Positions 9,742 to 19,331 are shown, counted from the first letter of the stretch. The stretch: DNA of 64,000 nucleotides from Flavobacteriaceae bacterium NBU2973 (GCA_026162565.1 JAOEIQ010000007.1:62001-126000), one strand, 5' to 3'. Numbers and translations are program-made. The notes: generated by a model not told the origin, from the letters alone.

Positions 9742-10722
9742 TTGAAAAAATTAGCACACATATTTTTACTGATATTAGCATCTGTTAACGCTCAAGAAAC
9801 AATGAATATAGTCACTCCACCTTACCTAAAAACTGGCGATACAATTGCAATTGTAGCTCCTTCAGGAATTTTAAACAATCGTGAAGATGAAGTTGCTCAT
9901 GCAAAATCACTATTAAAAAGTTGGGGATTGAATGTGATTATTGGCAAACATGTATTTAAACGCGACAATCATTTTGCTGGAACAGATGCTGAACGTTGTG
10001 AAGATTTTCAAGAAGCGATGGATAACCCAAATGTAAAAGCAATTTGGTGTGCTCGTGGAGGTTATGGTACAGTTAGAATTCTAGACAAACTCGATTACAC
10101 AAAGATTAAACAAACCCCAAAATGGTTAATTGGCTATAGCGATATTACTGCTCTTCACAATCAATTTCATAATAATGGTTTAGAATCTATTCATGCTATG
10201 ATGTGCGTAAGTCTACCTAAAGATTTAAATGAAATACCTGAAACCATTTCAACTTTTAAAGATGCTATTTTCGGTAAACAATTATCTTATGATTTAAAAG
10301 GTTCAAAATATAACAAACCTGGAAATGCTTCGGGACAGTTGGTTGGAGGTAATTTAACGCTACTTCATACCATGTTAGGATCTGAAACTAATATTGATAC
10401 AACTGATAAAATTATTTTTATTGAAGAAATTGGCGAATATAAATACCATGTAGATCGTATGCTACAAAGCCTAAAACGTGCCGGTTTTTTTGATAATTGT
10501 AAAGGTGTTCTTGTTGGTGATTTTACTAAAATGAAAAAAAATAACACAGCGCTTTGGGGAAGTACTATTGAGCAATTAATACTTGATGCATTATCAGATT
10601 ACAATTTTCCTATAGCCTTTGGAATGCCTTCTGGTCACGAAGATGATAATCGTGCGTTAATTTTGGGAAGAGCTGTTGAATTAAATGTCAGTAAAGAAGA
10701 AACTTCTGTTAAATTTGAATAA
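9742..10722 (+). CDS. LD-carboxypeptidase (peptidase family S66)
   Basis: Cleaves the L,D bond before the terminal D-Ala of peptidoglycan tetrapeptides, used in cell-wall recycling. The S66 triad is visible: S133 in GYSDITALH, a Glu in FIEEIGEY (~residue 226) and His in PSGHEDDN (~301). A GARGGYGT-like substrate-loop motif (CARGGYGTVRILD) is also present. Starting at TTG 9742 gives a textbook signal peptide (KKLAHIFLLILASVNAQ), which would place the enzyme in the periplasm. Starting at ATG 9802 would give a cytoplasmic form, as in E. coli LdcA. The first option is favoured because the signal peptide reads well. The gene overlaps the next by one base (TAATG), so they are translationally linked. 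Confidence 0.88.
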   Translation: MKKLAHIFLLILASVNAQETMNIVTPPYLKTGDTIAIVAPSGILNNREDEVAHAKSLLKSWGLNVIIGKHVFKRDNHFAGTDAERCEDFQEAMDNPNVKAIWCARGGYGTVRILDKLDYTKIKQTPKWLIGYSDITALHNQFHNNGLESIHAMMCVSLPKDLNEIPETISTFKDAIFGKQLSYDLKGSKYNKPGNASGQLVGGNLTLLHTMLGSETNIDTTDKIIFIEEIGEYKYHVDRMLQSLKRAGFFDNCKGVLVGDFTKMKKNNTALWGSTIEQLILDALSDYNFPIAFGMPSGHEDDNRALILGRAVELNVSKEETSVKFE

Positions 10723-11483
10723 TGGCGTTTTATGATCTATCTAAAGACGAACGCATTGTTTTGGTTGACAAGATTAATCAAGGTATACAATCCGATTTAG
10801 AGAAGAATCAAACCACTTTTATTATTGATTACTTTTCTGATGATGATACGTATATTAGAAAAACAGCTTATCTAGCAATTGGTAAAATTTACTACTCAAA
10901 CCCTGAATTACAAGCTACAATTTTTAATGTTTTAAAAACCTTAATAAAGTATGAGGACGAACTTATAAGGCAAACAGTTATTAATGCAGCTGGAGAAATT
11001 GGTAAATTTCATTTTGAGAAAGTTCAACATTTTATGGACAGAGGATTGTTTGACAATCATCATCGTGTTAGGAATGCTGTAATTGGTTCGATTAAAAAAA
11101 TGGGAGAAAAAAATCCCGAACCTGTTTTAAATTGGGCAAAAGGATATTTAAAACATGAAGATAAAGAAATACGTCGCGAAATTTGTCATGGAATAGAACT
11201 TCGCGGCAGAACACATCCTCAAGATATATTACCGCTTTTAAAAGAATTAGAATTTGATGAAACTAAACGTGTAAGTGATACGTTAGTTCATGTTTTAGGT
11301 CAAATTGCTTATAAGAGAGGTTGCTTGAAAACTGTTGTTTCTCATCTAAAGACTTGGAAAAATAAAAAGCTTGTTCAAAAAGCTTTAGACGAAATTATTG
11401 ATGTTCATGATCGTTATAAAACATTTGCTGTTTTAAGTCAACAAGAAGCAATTGCTTATATTAGTGAGCATTACGAGAATTAA
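10722..11483 (+). CDS. HEAT-repeat protein
   Basis: 253 residues made of paired amphipathic helices with HEAT/PBS-lyase-type periodicity (DDDTYIRKTAYLAIGKIY, EDELIRQTVINAAGEIGK, NHHRVRNAVIGSIKKMG, EDKEIRREICHGIELRG). The family overlaps with DNA-alkylation-repair-like HEAT proteins, but no catalytic glycosylase residues are recognisable, so a binding scaffold is the safer reading. Its ATG shares a base with the stop of the carboxypeptidase gene, and a predicted nuclease-fold gene follows 3 bp later, so the operon is tight. It is cytoplasmic, with no signal peptide. Confidence 0.75.
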   Translation: MAFYDLSKDERIVLVDKINQGIQSDLEKNQTTFIIDYFSDDDTYIRKTAYLAIGKIYYSNPELQATIFNVLKTLIKYEDELIRQTVINAAGEIGKFHFEKVQHFMDRGLFDNHHRVRNAVIGSIKKMGEKNPEPVLNWAKGYLKHEDKEIRREICHGIELRGRTHPQDILPLLKELEFDETKRVSDTLVHVLGQIAYKRGCLKTVVSHLKTWKNKKLVQKALDEIIDVHDRYKTFAVLSQQEAIAYISEHYEN

Positions 11484-11486
11484 AAC

Positions 11487-12026
11487 GTGTTTATAGTAAA
11501 AGTACATAACCATATTATTGAGCATTGTCAAAAGTTAATTAAGCACTATAATTTTGGACAACGTAAAATGGCTAACGGAAACCAAGAACAACAATTAACG
11601 GGAATAATTGGGCAAAGTGTAGTCATGGATTTGTTTGGATTAGGTTTAGTTGATGGTGAATCTGGATTTGATGAAGGTGTTGATCTTATTTTCAATAATA
11701 AAAAGATTGATGTAAAAACTATGGGACGAACAACAGATGTTAGACCCAATTACACCAATAATTTTTTAAAGCTTCAAGATTATTTTAATACTGATATTTA
11801 TATTTTTTGCAGCTACCATAAACTAAAACAGGAACTAACAGTTTGTGGTTGGATTGATAAAATAAACTTTACTTCTAAAAGAAAATACTTTCCTAAAGGA
11901 AGTATAAGAACAAGAAGTGATAACACTAACTTTAAAACTTTTGCAGATTTGTATGAGATTGATATTAAAGATTTGAATCCTGTTATAGGATTGATAGATT
12001 TAAAAACACAATTATCTAAACTTTAA
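11487..12026 (+). CDS. Putative PD-(D/E)XK-fold nuclease-like protein
   Basis: 179 residues starting at GTG. Residues ~60-80 read GFDEGVDLIFNNKKIDVKT: an acidic residue followed after a short hairpin by D-x-K, the signature spacing of PD-(D/E)XK nucleases. It also resembles the central core of restriction-like proteins (GIIGQSVVMDLFG helix before it, WIDKINFTSKRKYFPKG after). A restriction or DNA-repair nuclease role is an inference; I do not recognise a named family and no methyltransferase is nearby. It sits 3 bp after the HEAT gene and 2 bp before yraN, which encodes another PD-(D/E)XK fold. Confidence 0.6.
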   Translation: MFIVKVHNHIIEHCQKLIKHYNFGQRKMANGNQEQQLTGIIGQSVVMDLFGLGLVDGESGFDEGVDLIFNNKKIDVKTMGRTTDVRPNYTNNFLKLQDYFNTDIYIFCSYHKLKQELTVCGWIDKINFTSKRKYFPKGSIRTRSDNTNFKTFADLYEIDIKDLNPVIGLIDLKTQLSKL

Positions 12027-12028
12027 CT

Positions 12029-12388
12029 ATGGCAAAGCATAACGAACTCGGCAAAAAAGGTGAACAACTAGCTGTAGAATTTTTAGAGCAAAAAGGCTAC
12101 CATATAATTGAACGTAATTATAGATTTGATAAAGCTGAAGTAGATATTATAGCACAACGAAAAGATACACTAGCCATTATTGAGGTAAAAACCCGCTCGT
12201 CTATAGATTTTGGAAATCCTCAAGATTTTGTAAAACCAAAACAGATTAAAAACCTAGTTAAAGCAGTTGATGAATATGTAACTGTAAATAATTTAGATGT
12301 TGAAGTCCGATTTGATATTATTGCTATTGTAAAAAACAAAAACCAATTTGATATTGAGCATTTAGAAGATGCTTTTTATCACTTTTAA
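12029..12388 (+). CDS. yraN: YraN/UPF0102-family endonuclease-like protein
   Basis: 119 residues with the full UPF0102 pattern: GKKGEQLAVEFLEQKGY (N-terminal helix with the conserved Glu), NYRFDKAEVDIIAQ (conserved Asp), IIEVKTRSS (E-x-K) and the later helix that closes the Holliday-junction-resolvase-like fold. Family members are widely conserved and linked to DNA processing, but the biochemical role is not well defined. Last gene of the carboxypeptidase-HEAT-nuclease-like operon, with a 2-bp gap upstream. Its 3' end overlaps by 4 bp the convergent thioredoxin gene. Confidence 0.9.
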   Translation: MAKHNELGKKGEQLAVEFLEQKGYHIIERNYRFDKAEVDIIAQRKDTLAIIEVKTRSSIDFGNPQDFVKPKQIKNLVKAVDEYVTVNNLDVEVRFDIIAIVKNKNQFDIEHLEDAFYHF

Positions 12389-13761
12389 TTATCACCCTTT
12401 TCTTCAGCTTTCGCTTCTTTTTTTGGGAGAGGATTTTCTTTTAAAAACTTTTTTAAAGCAATAATATCTTCAGGTTTTTCAATGATTTTTTTATCAGCAT
12501 CTAAAACAAAGTACGAAGGTGTAGCAGTTACATTATAGTTGTTACCAATCTCGTTATCCCATTTACCTTCTCCATATACATGATAAAAATCTGGAAAATC
12601 ATAGGTCATGTTTTTCCATCTGTAAGGTTCATCCTCCAATCCAATAGCGACTACTTTTAAACTCCCTTTTTCTGAAGAAGCAATAAAGTCTTTTAATTGT
12701 GGAATCTCTTCTAAACAGTGAGAGCAAGAACTACTCCAAAAGAAAATAATATAACGTTCTGCTTTATTTAATTGAGACAACTTCTTTATAACCGGTTTTT
12801 CCTTCTCAATAACTTCAAAAGAGAAATCTGGAGCTGTTGCTCCGATAGAAACATTTTTAAAGGTAGTTATAGCTTCAACTAATGTTTTATCCTTTTTCTC
12901 TTTAGCTAGACTCAATAAATAATTAGTAGTAATATGGTTGGCAACCGCTTCTATATTACCTTCAGACATTTGTAACCATAAAACTTCTAAAAGTGTTTTT
13001 TGTATACCTTTATCTGATGAAGAAATGGCTTTAGCAAAAGCATTAATATTTTCTATGTATGCCTTATTTGGGTCAGCTTCTTCATCGACCATTCCAAAAA
13101 CATAATTAAGCATTCGCTCAATTAAAAAATTGGAGCTCTGTAATGATTTACTACTAAAATCTATGGCATCAAAATAATGCGTCTTTATATTAGAAACATA
13201 TGTGTCAAAATCTTCGAAAGTTTCTGGAATATATGGTCTGTTAGCTTTAATAAAATCTAGAGCCATCATACCTTGTGCAGCTTCTTCAAACTCTTTTTGA
13301 GTGTCTTTTTGAGCTTCAAATATTTCTATTAAAGCCTTTTCATCAGTGCTTTCTTGCTTATAAAAGTTACCAATAGTATTGCTTACTAAAGCCATACTTT
13401 GAAGGTACGATTCATACAATTTATTTTCTGAAGATGTTTTAAAAGCAACTCCTGTTTCTGTATTAAAATCTAACTCAATATCCTCTTTACCATCGTAAAT
13501 AAAATCGAAATTATGCTCTTCTTGAGGTAAGGCATAAACAACCCGATAAATCCCTTTGGTTGCAGTTGAATCTAATTTAAATTCAAACTTACCATCTTCT
13601 TCAATTTGGGAATTGGTCGTGTAAATAGAAGTTGTTGGTGTTACTTTATATAGAATAACAAACTTGTAATCTTCAGCTGGAGTAAATGTTCCCTTAATTG
13701 AATTTTGACCTACACAAATTGTAGTTGTTAATAGGAAGAATGCAAGTAGGTTTTTTAACAT
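12385..13761 (-). CDS. Exported TlpA/ResA-like thioredoxin-fold protein
   Basis: 458 residues with a signal peptide (MLKNLLAFFLLTTTICVGQ). An N-terminal beta domain like DUF4369 (residues ~20-120) and a helical middle are followed by a thioredoxin-like domain from ~310 (GATAPDFSFEV) with the redox site SSSCSHCLEEIP (C-x-x-C) and a cis-Pro loop (VTATPSYFVLD). Such Bacteroidota proteins act in the periplasm on disulfides or cytochrome maturation. The charged C-terminal tail (KKEAKAEEKGD) is a lineage feature. Monocistronic as far as can be seen. Confidence 0.88.
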   Translation of the reverse strand: MLKNLLAFFLLTTTICVGQNSIKGTFTPAEDYKFVILYKVTPTTSIYTTNSQIEEDGKFEFKLDSTATKGIYRVVYALPQEEHNFDFIYDGKEDIELDFNTETGVAFKTSSENKLYESYLQSMALVSNTIGNFYKQESTDEKALIEIFEAQKDTQKEFEEAAQGMMALDFIKANRPYIPETFEDFDTYVSNIKTHYFDAIDFSSKSLQSSNFLIERMLNYVFGMVDEEADPNKAYIENINAFAKAISSSDKGIQKTLLEVLWLQMSEGNIEAVANHITTNYLLSLAKEKKDKTLVEAITTFKNVSIGATAPDFSFEVIEKEKPVIKKLSQLNKAERYIIFFWSSSCSHCLEEIPQLKDFIASSEKGSLKVVAIGLEDEPYRWKNMTYDFPDFYHVYGEGKWDNEIGNNYNVTATPSYFVLDADKKIIEKPEDIIALKKFLKENPLPKKEAKAEEKGDN

Positions 13762-13869
13762 TGTTTTTTATTATTTAAGACACAAAATTACATATTGTGT
13801 CACACATATCCATTTTTATTGGTCAATAATCAAGCCAACATCTCCACTATGCTCGATATTTTTTTGATT

Positions 13870-16800
13870 TTAAGAGTTTACAATTGGTTGTAAAGCTTCT
13901 AATGCTTTTTCTATAGAAGAAATATTATCGAAAGTTAGTAATAATCGTAAGCCATTTTTGGTTTGTTTTTCTTTCATTTTACAGGCTCTTGGATTAGATT
14001 GAACATATTGTAATAATTTTGAAAAATTAGAGCTTTGATAAAAACTACTTTGCTGGTCGCTTATAAAATAACCAACCAACTTATTATGCTTCATGATTAT
14101 CTTCTCTAATCCTAATTTAGTGGCAATCCATTTTATACGAACACTACTTAGTAAGTCTATTACTTGAGTTGGCATCTCACCAAAACGATCTGTAATATCA
14201 TTTTCAAATTGTAATAATTCTTCTTCTGTTTTTAATGTATTTAGTTTTGTGTAGAGATTTAAACGCTCTGTAATACTATTAACATAATCATCTGGAAAGA
14301 GTAATTCAAATCCAGTATCTATGGTTACATCTTTGACAAACGTTTTTGGTTTATCATCATCTTTGTACAAATCTTTAAACTCGTTTTCCTTGAGTTCATC
14401 AATAGCTTCACTTAAAATTTTCTGATACGTATCAAAGCCTATTTCATTTATAAAACCACTTTGTTCACCTCCTAACAAGTCTCCAGCGCCACGAATTTCT
14501 AGATCTTTCATCGCGATATTAAAACCACTGCCTAATTCTGTAAATTGTTCTAAAGCAGTAATTCGTTTTCTAGCATCGTTTGTCATTGCCGAATATTCTG
14601 GTGTAATAAAGTAGCAAAACGCTTTTTTATTACTTCGACCTACTCGTCCTCGCATTTGATGTAAATCACTTAATCCAAAGTTATTAGCATTATTAATAAA
14701 AATAGTATTGGCATTTGCTACATCTAGTCCACTCTCTACAATCGTTGTACTTACTAAAACATCAAATTCGCCATTCATAAAAGCAAGCATTAATTCTTCT
14801 AACTTTTTACCTTCCATTTGTCCATGACCAATACCTATTTTAGCATCTGGCACCAAACGTTGAATCATTCCTGCTACTTCCTTTATGTTTTCAATACGAT
14901 TGTGTATAAAGAATATTTGTCCTCCTCGTTGAATTTCATAACTAACAGCGTCACGAATAGTTTCTTCATTAAAACGGATTACATGACTTTCAATTGGATA
15001 ACGATTTGGAGGTGGTGTTGTAATAACAGATAAATCACGAGCAGCCATTAAACTAAATTGAAGTGTTCTCGGAATTGGTGTTGCTGTTAAGGTTAAAACA
15101 TCAACATTTTCCTTGATAGTTTTGAGTTTTTCTTTTACAGACACTCCAAATTTTTGCTCTTCGTCTACAATTAATAATCCTAAATCTTTAAACTTTACTT
15201 TTGGATTTACTAATTGATGCGTACCAATTATAATATCAACTTTTCCATTAGCTAAACCTTCTAACGTGTCTCGCTTTTGTTTGGCAGTTCTAAAACGGTT
15301 AACATAATCTACAGTTACTGGAAAATCTTTTAAACGCTCTGAAAAGGTTCTAGAATGTTGATAGGCCAAAATAGTTGTCGGTACTAAAACAGCTACTTGT
15401 TTTCCATTATCTACAGCTTTAAAAGCCGCACGAATAGCCACTTCTGTTTTACCAAAACCAACATCTCCACAAACTAGGCGATCCATTGGTCGTTCGCTCT
15501 CCATATCTGCTTTTATATCTGCAGTAGAAGTTATTTGATCTGGAGTGTCTTCATAAATAAATGACGCTTCCAGCTCATGCTGCATAAAACTATCTGGTTG
15601 ATATTGAAACCCTTTACGCATTTTACGCTTTGCATAAAGTTTTATCAAGTTAAACGCCACCTCTTTTACTCGAGACTTTGTTTTCTGTTTTAGGGTTTTC
15701 CAGGCTTTACTTCCTAGTTTATAAACTTTTGGAGGTTTACCATCTTTACCATTAAACTTGGTGATTTTATGAAGCGAATGAATACTTAAATACAATACAT
15801 CTCTTTCACCATAAACCAATTTAATTGCCTCTTGCTTTTTGCCTTCTACTTCTATTTTTTGCAATCCACCAAAACGACCAATTCCATGATCAATATGAGT
15901 TACGTAATCTCCAATATCTAAATTGGTTAATTCCTTTAAAGTAATAGCTTGCTTTTTAGCATAACCGTTTTTTAAATGAAATTTATGATAGCGTTCAAAT
16001 ATTTGATGGTCTGTATAACATGTAATTTTATTGTCATCATCAATAAATCCTTGATATAATGACAGTACTATCGTTTTATAATGAACCTCTTGCTCAACAT
16101 CTTCAAAAATATCATGGAAGCGTTTTGCTTGCTGATCACTTACACAAGCAATATAATTTGTATAACCATTTTTATGATTCTCATTTAAATTCTCAATTAA
16201 TAAATCAAACTGTTTGTTAAATGATGGTTGCGGTTTTATGTTAAATACGATTGAATCATTTGAGCTATTAAAATATCTAGTTGATCCGAACTCAACCACA
16301 TTAAAATCGAGCAATTGCTTTTTTAATAGTTCAGAATTACTAAATAATTCTTTTGGTTCTGCATGTTTAATTTCTTGAGATAACGATTTAAAAGTTTCGG
16401 AAGCTTTTTCAAATAAACTATCTGTTGTGGAGAAAAGAATTTCAGCGTTCTTAATAAAAACTACAGTTTTTTGGGCAATATATTTTAAAAAACTCTGTCT
16501 ACTTTCTTCTAAAAACTTATTAGCAACATTTGGTATAATACTCACCTTTTTTATTTGCTCTGTTGATAGTTGTGTTTCAACATCAAAGGTTCTAATACTA
16601 TCTACATCATCACCAAAAAACTCAATTCTGTAAGGTTCGTCATGTGAAAAAGAAAAAACATCTACAATCCCTCCACGAACAGAAAACTCTCCAGGCTCTG
16701 TAACAAAATCTACTCGTTTAAACTGGTAATCAAATAACACTTCGTTTACAAAATCTATAGACAAATTATCATTTACAGAAATTTTGAGTGTATTTCTCTC

Positions 16801-17238
16801 AAGTTCTTTTCTAGTAACAACCTTTTCAAATAACGCATCAGGATACGTAACTATAACTGCTGGCTTTTTTTGCGAGTTGATTCTATTTAAAACTTCCGCA
16901 CGTAATAATACATTAGCATTATCTGTTTCTTCAATTTGATAAGGCCTTCTGTAGCTTCCAGGATAGAACAACACATTTTTAGCATCTAATAACTGCTCTA
17001 AATCATTTAGGTAATACGCAGCTTCTTCCTTATCATTAAAAACTAATAAAAATGGTTTATCAGCTTCTTTAAATGCACTAGCAATAACTAATGATAAAGA
17101 TGATCCAACTAGCCCTTTTATATGTAATTTATTCTTGCCTTGAGCAGAGTCGAAAGGTTGATTTTGGGAAATAGCTGTTTTCAGATTTTGCGTTTGCAAA
17201 GCCTGAATATACGTTTGCGAGAGATGTGTTTTACTCAA
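13870..17238 (-). CDS. mfd: Transcription-repair coupling factor
   Basis: Mfd removes RNA polymerase stalled at lesions and recruits UvrA. The 1122-residue protein has, in order, the UvrB-homology region, the RNA-polymerase-interaction CarD-like domain (LDIGDYVTHIDHGIGRFGG), superfamily-2 helicase motifs (Walker A CGDVGFGKTEVA, motif II VDEEQKFG, LTATPIPRTLQ, QMRGRVGRS), and the C-terminal TRCF domain. No ATG precedes the conserved region; TTG at 17238 is the likely start, 15 bp below a perfect -7 box. Residues ~28-36 (PFDSAQGKN) come from a palindromic repeat absorbed in frame (separate entry). Confidence 0.97.
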   Translation of the reverse strand: MSKTHLSQTYIQALQTQNLKTAISQNQPFDSAQGKNKLHIKGLVGSSLSLVIASAFKEADKPFLLVFNDKEEAAYYLNDLEQLLDAKNVLFYPGSYRRPYQIEETDNANVLLRAEVLNRINSQKKPAVIVTYPDALFEKVVTRKELERNTLKISVNDNLSIDFVNEVLFDYQFKRVDFVTEPGEFSVRGGIVDVFSFSHDEPYRIEFFGDDVDSIRTFDVETQLSTEQIKKVSIIPNVANKFLEESRQSFLKYIAQKTVVFIKNAEILFSTTDSLFEKASETFKSLSQEIKHAEPKELFSNSELLKKQLLDFNVVEFGSTRYFNSSNDSIVFNIKPQPSFNKQFDLLIENLNENHKNGYTNYIACVSDQQAKRFHDIFEDVEQEVHYKTIVLSLYQGFIDDDNKITCYTDHQIFERYHKFHLKNGYAKKQAITLKELTNLDIGDYVTHIDHGIGRFGGLQKIEVEGKKQEAIKLVYGERDVLYLSIHSLHKITKFNGKDGKPPKVYKLGSKAWKTLKQKTKSRVKEVAFNLIKLYAKRKMRKGFQYQPDSFMQHELEASFIYEDTPDQITSTADIKADMESERPMDRLVCGDVGFGKTEVAIRAAFKAVDNGKQVAVLVPTTILAYQHSRTFSERLKDFPVTVDYVNRFRTAKQKRDTLEGLANGKVDIIIGTHQLVNPKVKFKDLGLLIVDEEQKFGVSVKEKLKTIKENVDVLTLTATPIPRTLQFSLMAARDLSVITTPPPNRYPIESHVIRFNEETIRDAVSYEIQRGGQIFFIHNRIENIKEVAGMIQRLVPDAKIGIGHGQMEGKKLEELMLAFMNGEFDVLVSTTIVESGLDVANANTIFINNANNFGLSDLHQMRGRVGRSNKKAFCYFITPEYSAMTNDARKRITALEQFTELGSGFNIAMKDLEIRGAGDLLGGEQSGFINEIGFDTYQKILSEAIDELKENEFKDLYKDDDKPKTFVKDVTIDTGFELLFPDDYVNSITERLNLYTKLNTLKTEEELLQFENDITDRFGEMPTQVIDLLSSVRIKWIATKLGLEKIIMKHNKLVGYFISDQQSSFYQSSNFSKLLQYVQSNPRACKMKEKQTKNGLRLLLTFDNISSIEKALEALQPIVNS
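17138..17157. repeat. Palindromic repeat inside the 5' part of mfd
   Basis: CCTTGAGCAGAGTCGAAAGG on the plus strand has CCTT/AAGG ends. It shares its TTGAGCnnAGTCGAAA core with repeats at 19838, 23695 and, more loosely, 18037 and 63920. It is translated in mfd as PFDSAQGK, just before the conserved LHIKGLVGSS start of the UvrB-homology domain, so it sits in a tolerant N-terminal segment. Confidence 0.7.
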
Positions 17239-17253
17239 GTAAAAATATTTTGT

Positions 17254-17262
17254 GCAAATATA
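17254..17262 (-). promoter_or_regulatory. -7 box of the mfd promoter
   Basis: The minus strand reads TATATTTGC, a perfect match to the Bacteroidota -7 consensus TAnnTTTGC, 15 bp upstream of the TTG start of mfd. The expected transcript leader would be only about 8-10 nt. A good -33 TTG is not obvious (TTCG lies at the right distance). Confidence 0.55.
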
Positions 17263-17534
17263 CTTTAGATTTTAGATTTACGAATTAGGATTTTTGATAT
17301 TGTTTTTATTGCATTAATGATTGTAGCCACTTCCTTTTTATAAGTGCTAATAACATAAAAATATAAAACTAAAAGCCCGACATATTACTAATAAATTACC
17401 TTAATAAACAAGTGCCACTAAAGTAAATATACTCAAAATTTCGAGCTAAATTTCGGAGCATTTAAATCTCGATTATCACGTAAAATGGAATGCTAAAAAA
17501 ATAAAAATTAGTTTTAATAGGCATTTTGTTTAAC

Positions 17535-17543
17535 TATATTTGC
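17535..17543 (+). promoter_or_regulatory. -7 box upstream of the TerB-like gene
   Basis: TATATTTGC matches TAnnTTTGC exactly and lies 25 bp upstream of the ATG at 17569. A weak -33-like TTAG lies near 17508-17511. Confidence 0.55.
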
Positions 17544-17568
17544 TACACTTAAAAAAACAAAAAAATAT

Positions 17569-18000
17569 ATGTCAATTTCCGATTTATTTGATAGTGGATT
17601 TAAAAAGCGTAACCAAGATCATTTTGCAGCGATAGTTAGAGTTGCCATGGACGATGGTGTTATTTCTGATGAAGAAAAAGCATTTTTAGATCGCTTAGCC
17701 CGAAATCTAGATATCACAGAAGTAGATTACAAACAAACTTTAAAAGATTATAAAACACATCCTATTAATCCTCCTGTATCTTACGATGATCGTTTGGAGC
17801 GCCTTTATGATTTAGCTCGAATGGTTTATGTAGATCACATTAAAGGAGATCACGAAGAAATAGTCTTACACAAAATTGGTGTTGGTTTAGGTTTTTCTCC
17901 AGAAAATGTAAAATATGTAGTAGATAAAGCTTTAACTTTAGTAAGTAATAAAGTTGATTTAGATACTTTTATTGATGAAATAAAAAATATGAATAGATAA
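17569..18000 (+). CDS. TerB-like (tellurite-resistance family) cytoplasmic protein
   Basis: 143 residues, all helical. It carries the paired acidic motifs typical of TerB/DjlA-N domains (AMDDGVISDEEKAFLDRLA near residue 25 and MVYVDHIKGDHEEIVLHKIG near 85), which in TerB bind calcium-like ions and proteins. This solitary flavobacterial version is common and not part of a ter operon, so tellurite resistance should not be assumed. It is followed by a strong bidirectional terminator shared with fbp. Confidence 0.85.
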   Translation: MSISDLFDSGFKKRNQDHFAAIVRVAMDDGVISDEEKAFLDRLARNLDITEVDYKQTLKDYKTHPINPPVSYDDRLERLYDLARMVYVDHIKGDHEEIVLHKIGVGLGFSPENVKYVVDKALTLVSNKVDLDTFIDEIKNMNR

Positions 18001-18021
18001 TTTTATCTTCTAACTAACAAT

Positions 18022-18070
18022 AAAGGCGAACTTGATCATTGAGGCTCTCGAAATGTAAGTTCGCCTTTTT
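18022..18070. terminator. Bidirectional terminator between the TerB-like gene and fbp
   Basis: A 12-bp perfect stem, AAAGGCGAACTT (18022-18033) with AAGTTCGCCTTT (18057-18068), followed by T-runs on both strands. Between the arms lies CATTGAGGCTCTCGAAATG (18037-18055), which resembles the palindromic repeat family seen in mfd and elsewhere, so the loop may be a repeat caught inside a terminator. Confidence 0.85.
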
Positions 18071-18072
18071 TA

Positions 18073-19080
18073 TTATTGAGCATTTCGCATAAACTCTTCG
18101 GCTTTTTCAACCATATTTTTACTACCACAAATAAATGGCACACGTTGATGCAATTCTGTTGGCATAATATCCATTATTCTTGTAAAGCCGTCACTCGCTT
18201 TACCATTAGCCTGTTCAGCTAAAAATGCCATCGGATTACACTCATATAACAATCGTAATTTACCATCAGAATTTTTAGAACTTTTTGGGTACATATATAT
18301 ACCACCTTTAATCATATTTCTGTGAAAATCTGACACTAAAGATCCTATATATCTAGAGGTATAAGGACGATCTCCTTCTTCCATTTGGCAATATTTTATA
18401 TAATCTTTTATTCCTTTTGGGAAATGAATATAATTACCTTCATTCACAGAATAAATTTTACCATCTTCAGGAAACTGCATATCAGGATGCGATAAATAAA
18501 ATGTTCCAATTGCTGGATTCAATGTAAAACCATTTACGCCATCTCCTGTTGTATAAACTAACATGGTTGACGTACCATATACTACATAACCAGCGGCGAC
18601 TTGTTGACTCCCTTTTTGAAGAAAATCTTTAATAGTAACTGGAGTTCCTACTGGAGTGACACGTCTATAAATAGAAAATATAGTTCCAACAGATACGTTA
18701 ACATCAATGTTAGACGAACCATCCAAAGGATCTATTAAAACCACATATTTATTTTGGTGGTTTTCATCTTGGCTGTTAATAGTAATAAAATCATCTTCCT
18801 CTTCACTTGCAATACCACAAACTATATTTCTATTAGTAAGAGTTTGAATAAACTTATCGTTTGCATAAACATCTAACTTCTGTTGATCTTCTCCTTGAAT
18901 ATTAGTATCGCCTGCTGCACCAATTATATCTACTAAACCAGCTTTATTAACTTCATGATTAACAACTTTAGCAGCTAAACGAATCGAATTAATTAATCTT
19001 GATAATTCACCAGAGGTATATTTAAACGACGACTGATTCTCAATAATAAATTCACCTAAAGTTTGGTTTTGTCTAGACAT
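18073..19080 (-). CDS. fbp: Fructose-1,6-bisphosphatase, class I
   Basis: Gluconeogenic hydrolysis of fructose-1,6-bisphosphate in the cytoplasm. 335 residues from the ATG at 19080 ([15 protein letters not shown]), the usual flavobacterial N-terminus; an in-frame TTG eight codons upstream is less likely. Metal and substrate motifs are present: the SEEEDD loop, [10 protein letters not shown] (metal ligands), the [13 protein letters not shown] region and a C-terminal [12 protein letters not shown]. It is divergent from a GNAT gene across a 251-bp AT-rich gap and ends at the shared terminator. Confidence 0.97.
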   Translation of the reverse strand: MSRQNQTLGEFIIENQSSFKYTSGELSRLINSIRLAAKVVNHEVNKAGLVDIIGAAGDTNIQGEDQQKLDVYANDKFIQTLTNRNIVCGIASEEEDDFITINSQDENHQNKYVVLIDPLDGSSNIDVNVSVGTIFSIYRRVTPVGTPVTIKDFLQKGSQQVAAGYVVYGTSTMLVYTTGDGVNGFTLNPAIGTFYLSHPDMQFPEDGKIYSVNEGNYIHFPKGIKDYIKYCQMEEGDRPYTSRYIGSLVSDFHRNMIKGGIYMYPKSSKNSDGKLRLLYECNPMAFLAEQANGKASDGFTRIMDIMPTELHQRVPFICGSKNMVEKAEEFMRNAQ

Positions 19081-19331
19081 AAATTGGGTTCTTATTTTTT
19101 GCAAATATCGTATTTTTTAACAAACTATAACGTTTTCGTTGTTTTTATAAATTGCCATACATAAGCAACTTTAAACTATATTTATTCAGTAAAACAACAT
19201 TTCATTTAAATATGATATAAAATTTAGTTTTACTTCATTAACCACTGCGTTAATACATACATTTTTTTCATTCTATTTTGTCAATTTTAAAATGAAAAAA
19301 ATCATGTATTTTTGATTCTCATTTTATTTGT

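Larger units (their letters stand above)
17239..17568. other. 330-bp divergent intergenic region between mfd and the TerB-like gene
   Basis: Holds the two outward-facing promoters listed separately. Next to the mfd promoter a short direct repeat TTTAGATT TTAGATTT is visible (17265-17280). No open frame of interest, RNA gene or strong hairpin is seen; the rest is AT-rich. Confidence 0.5.

Noticed and set aside
17569-18000. Tellurite resistance operon
   Set aside because: Only a TerB-like domain is present; no terA, terC, terD or terZ are around it.
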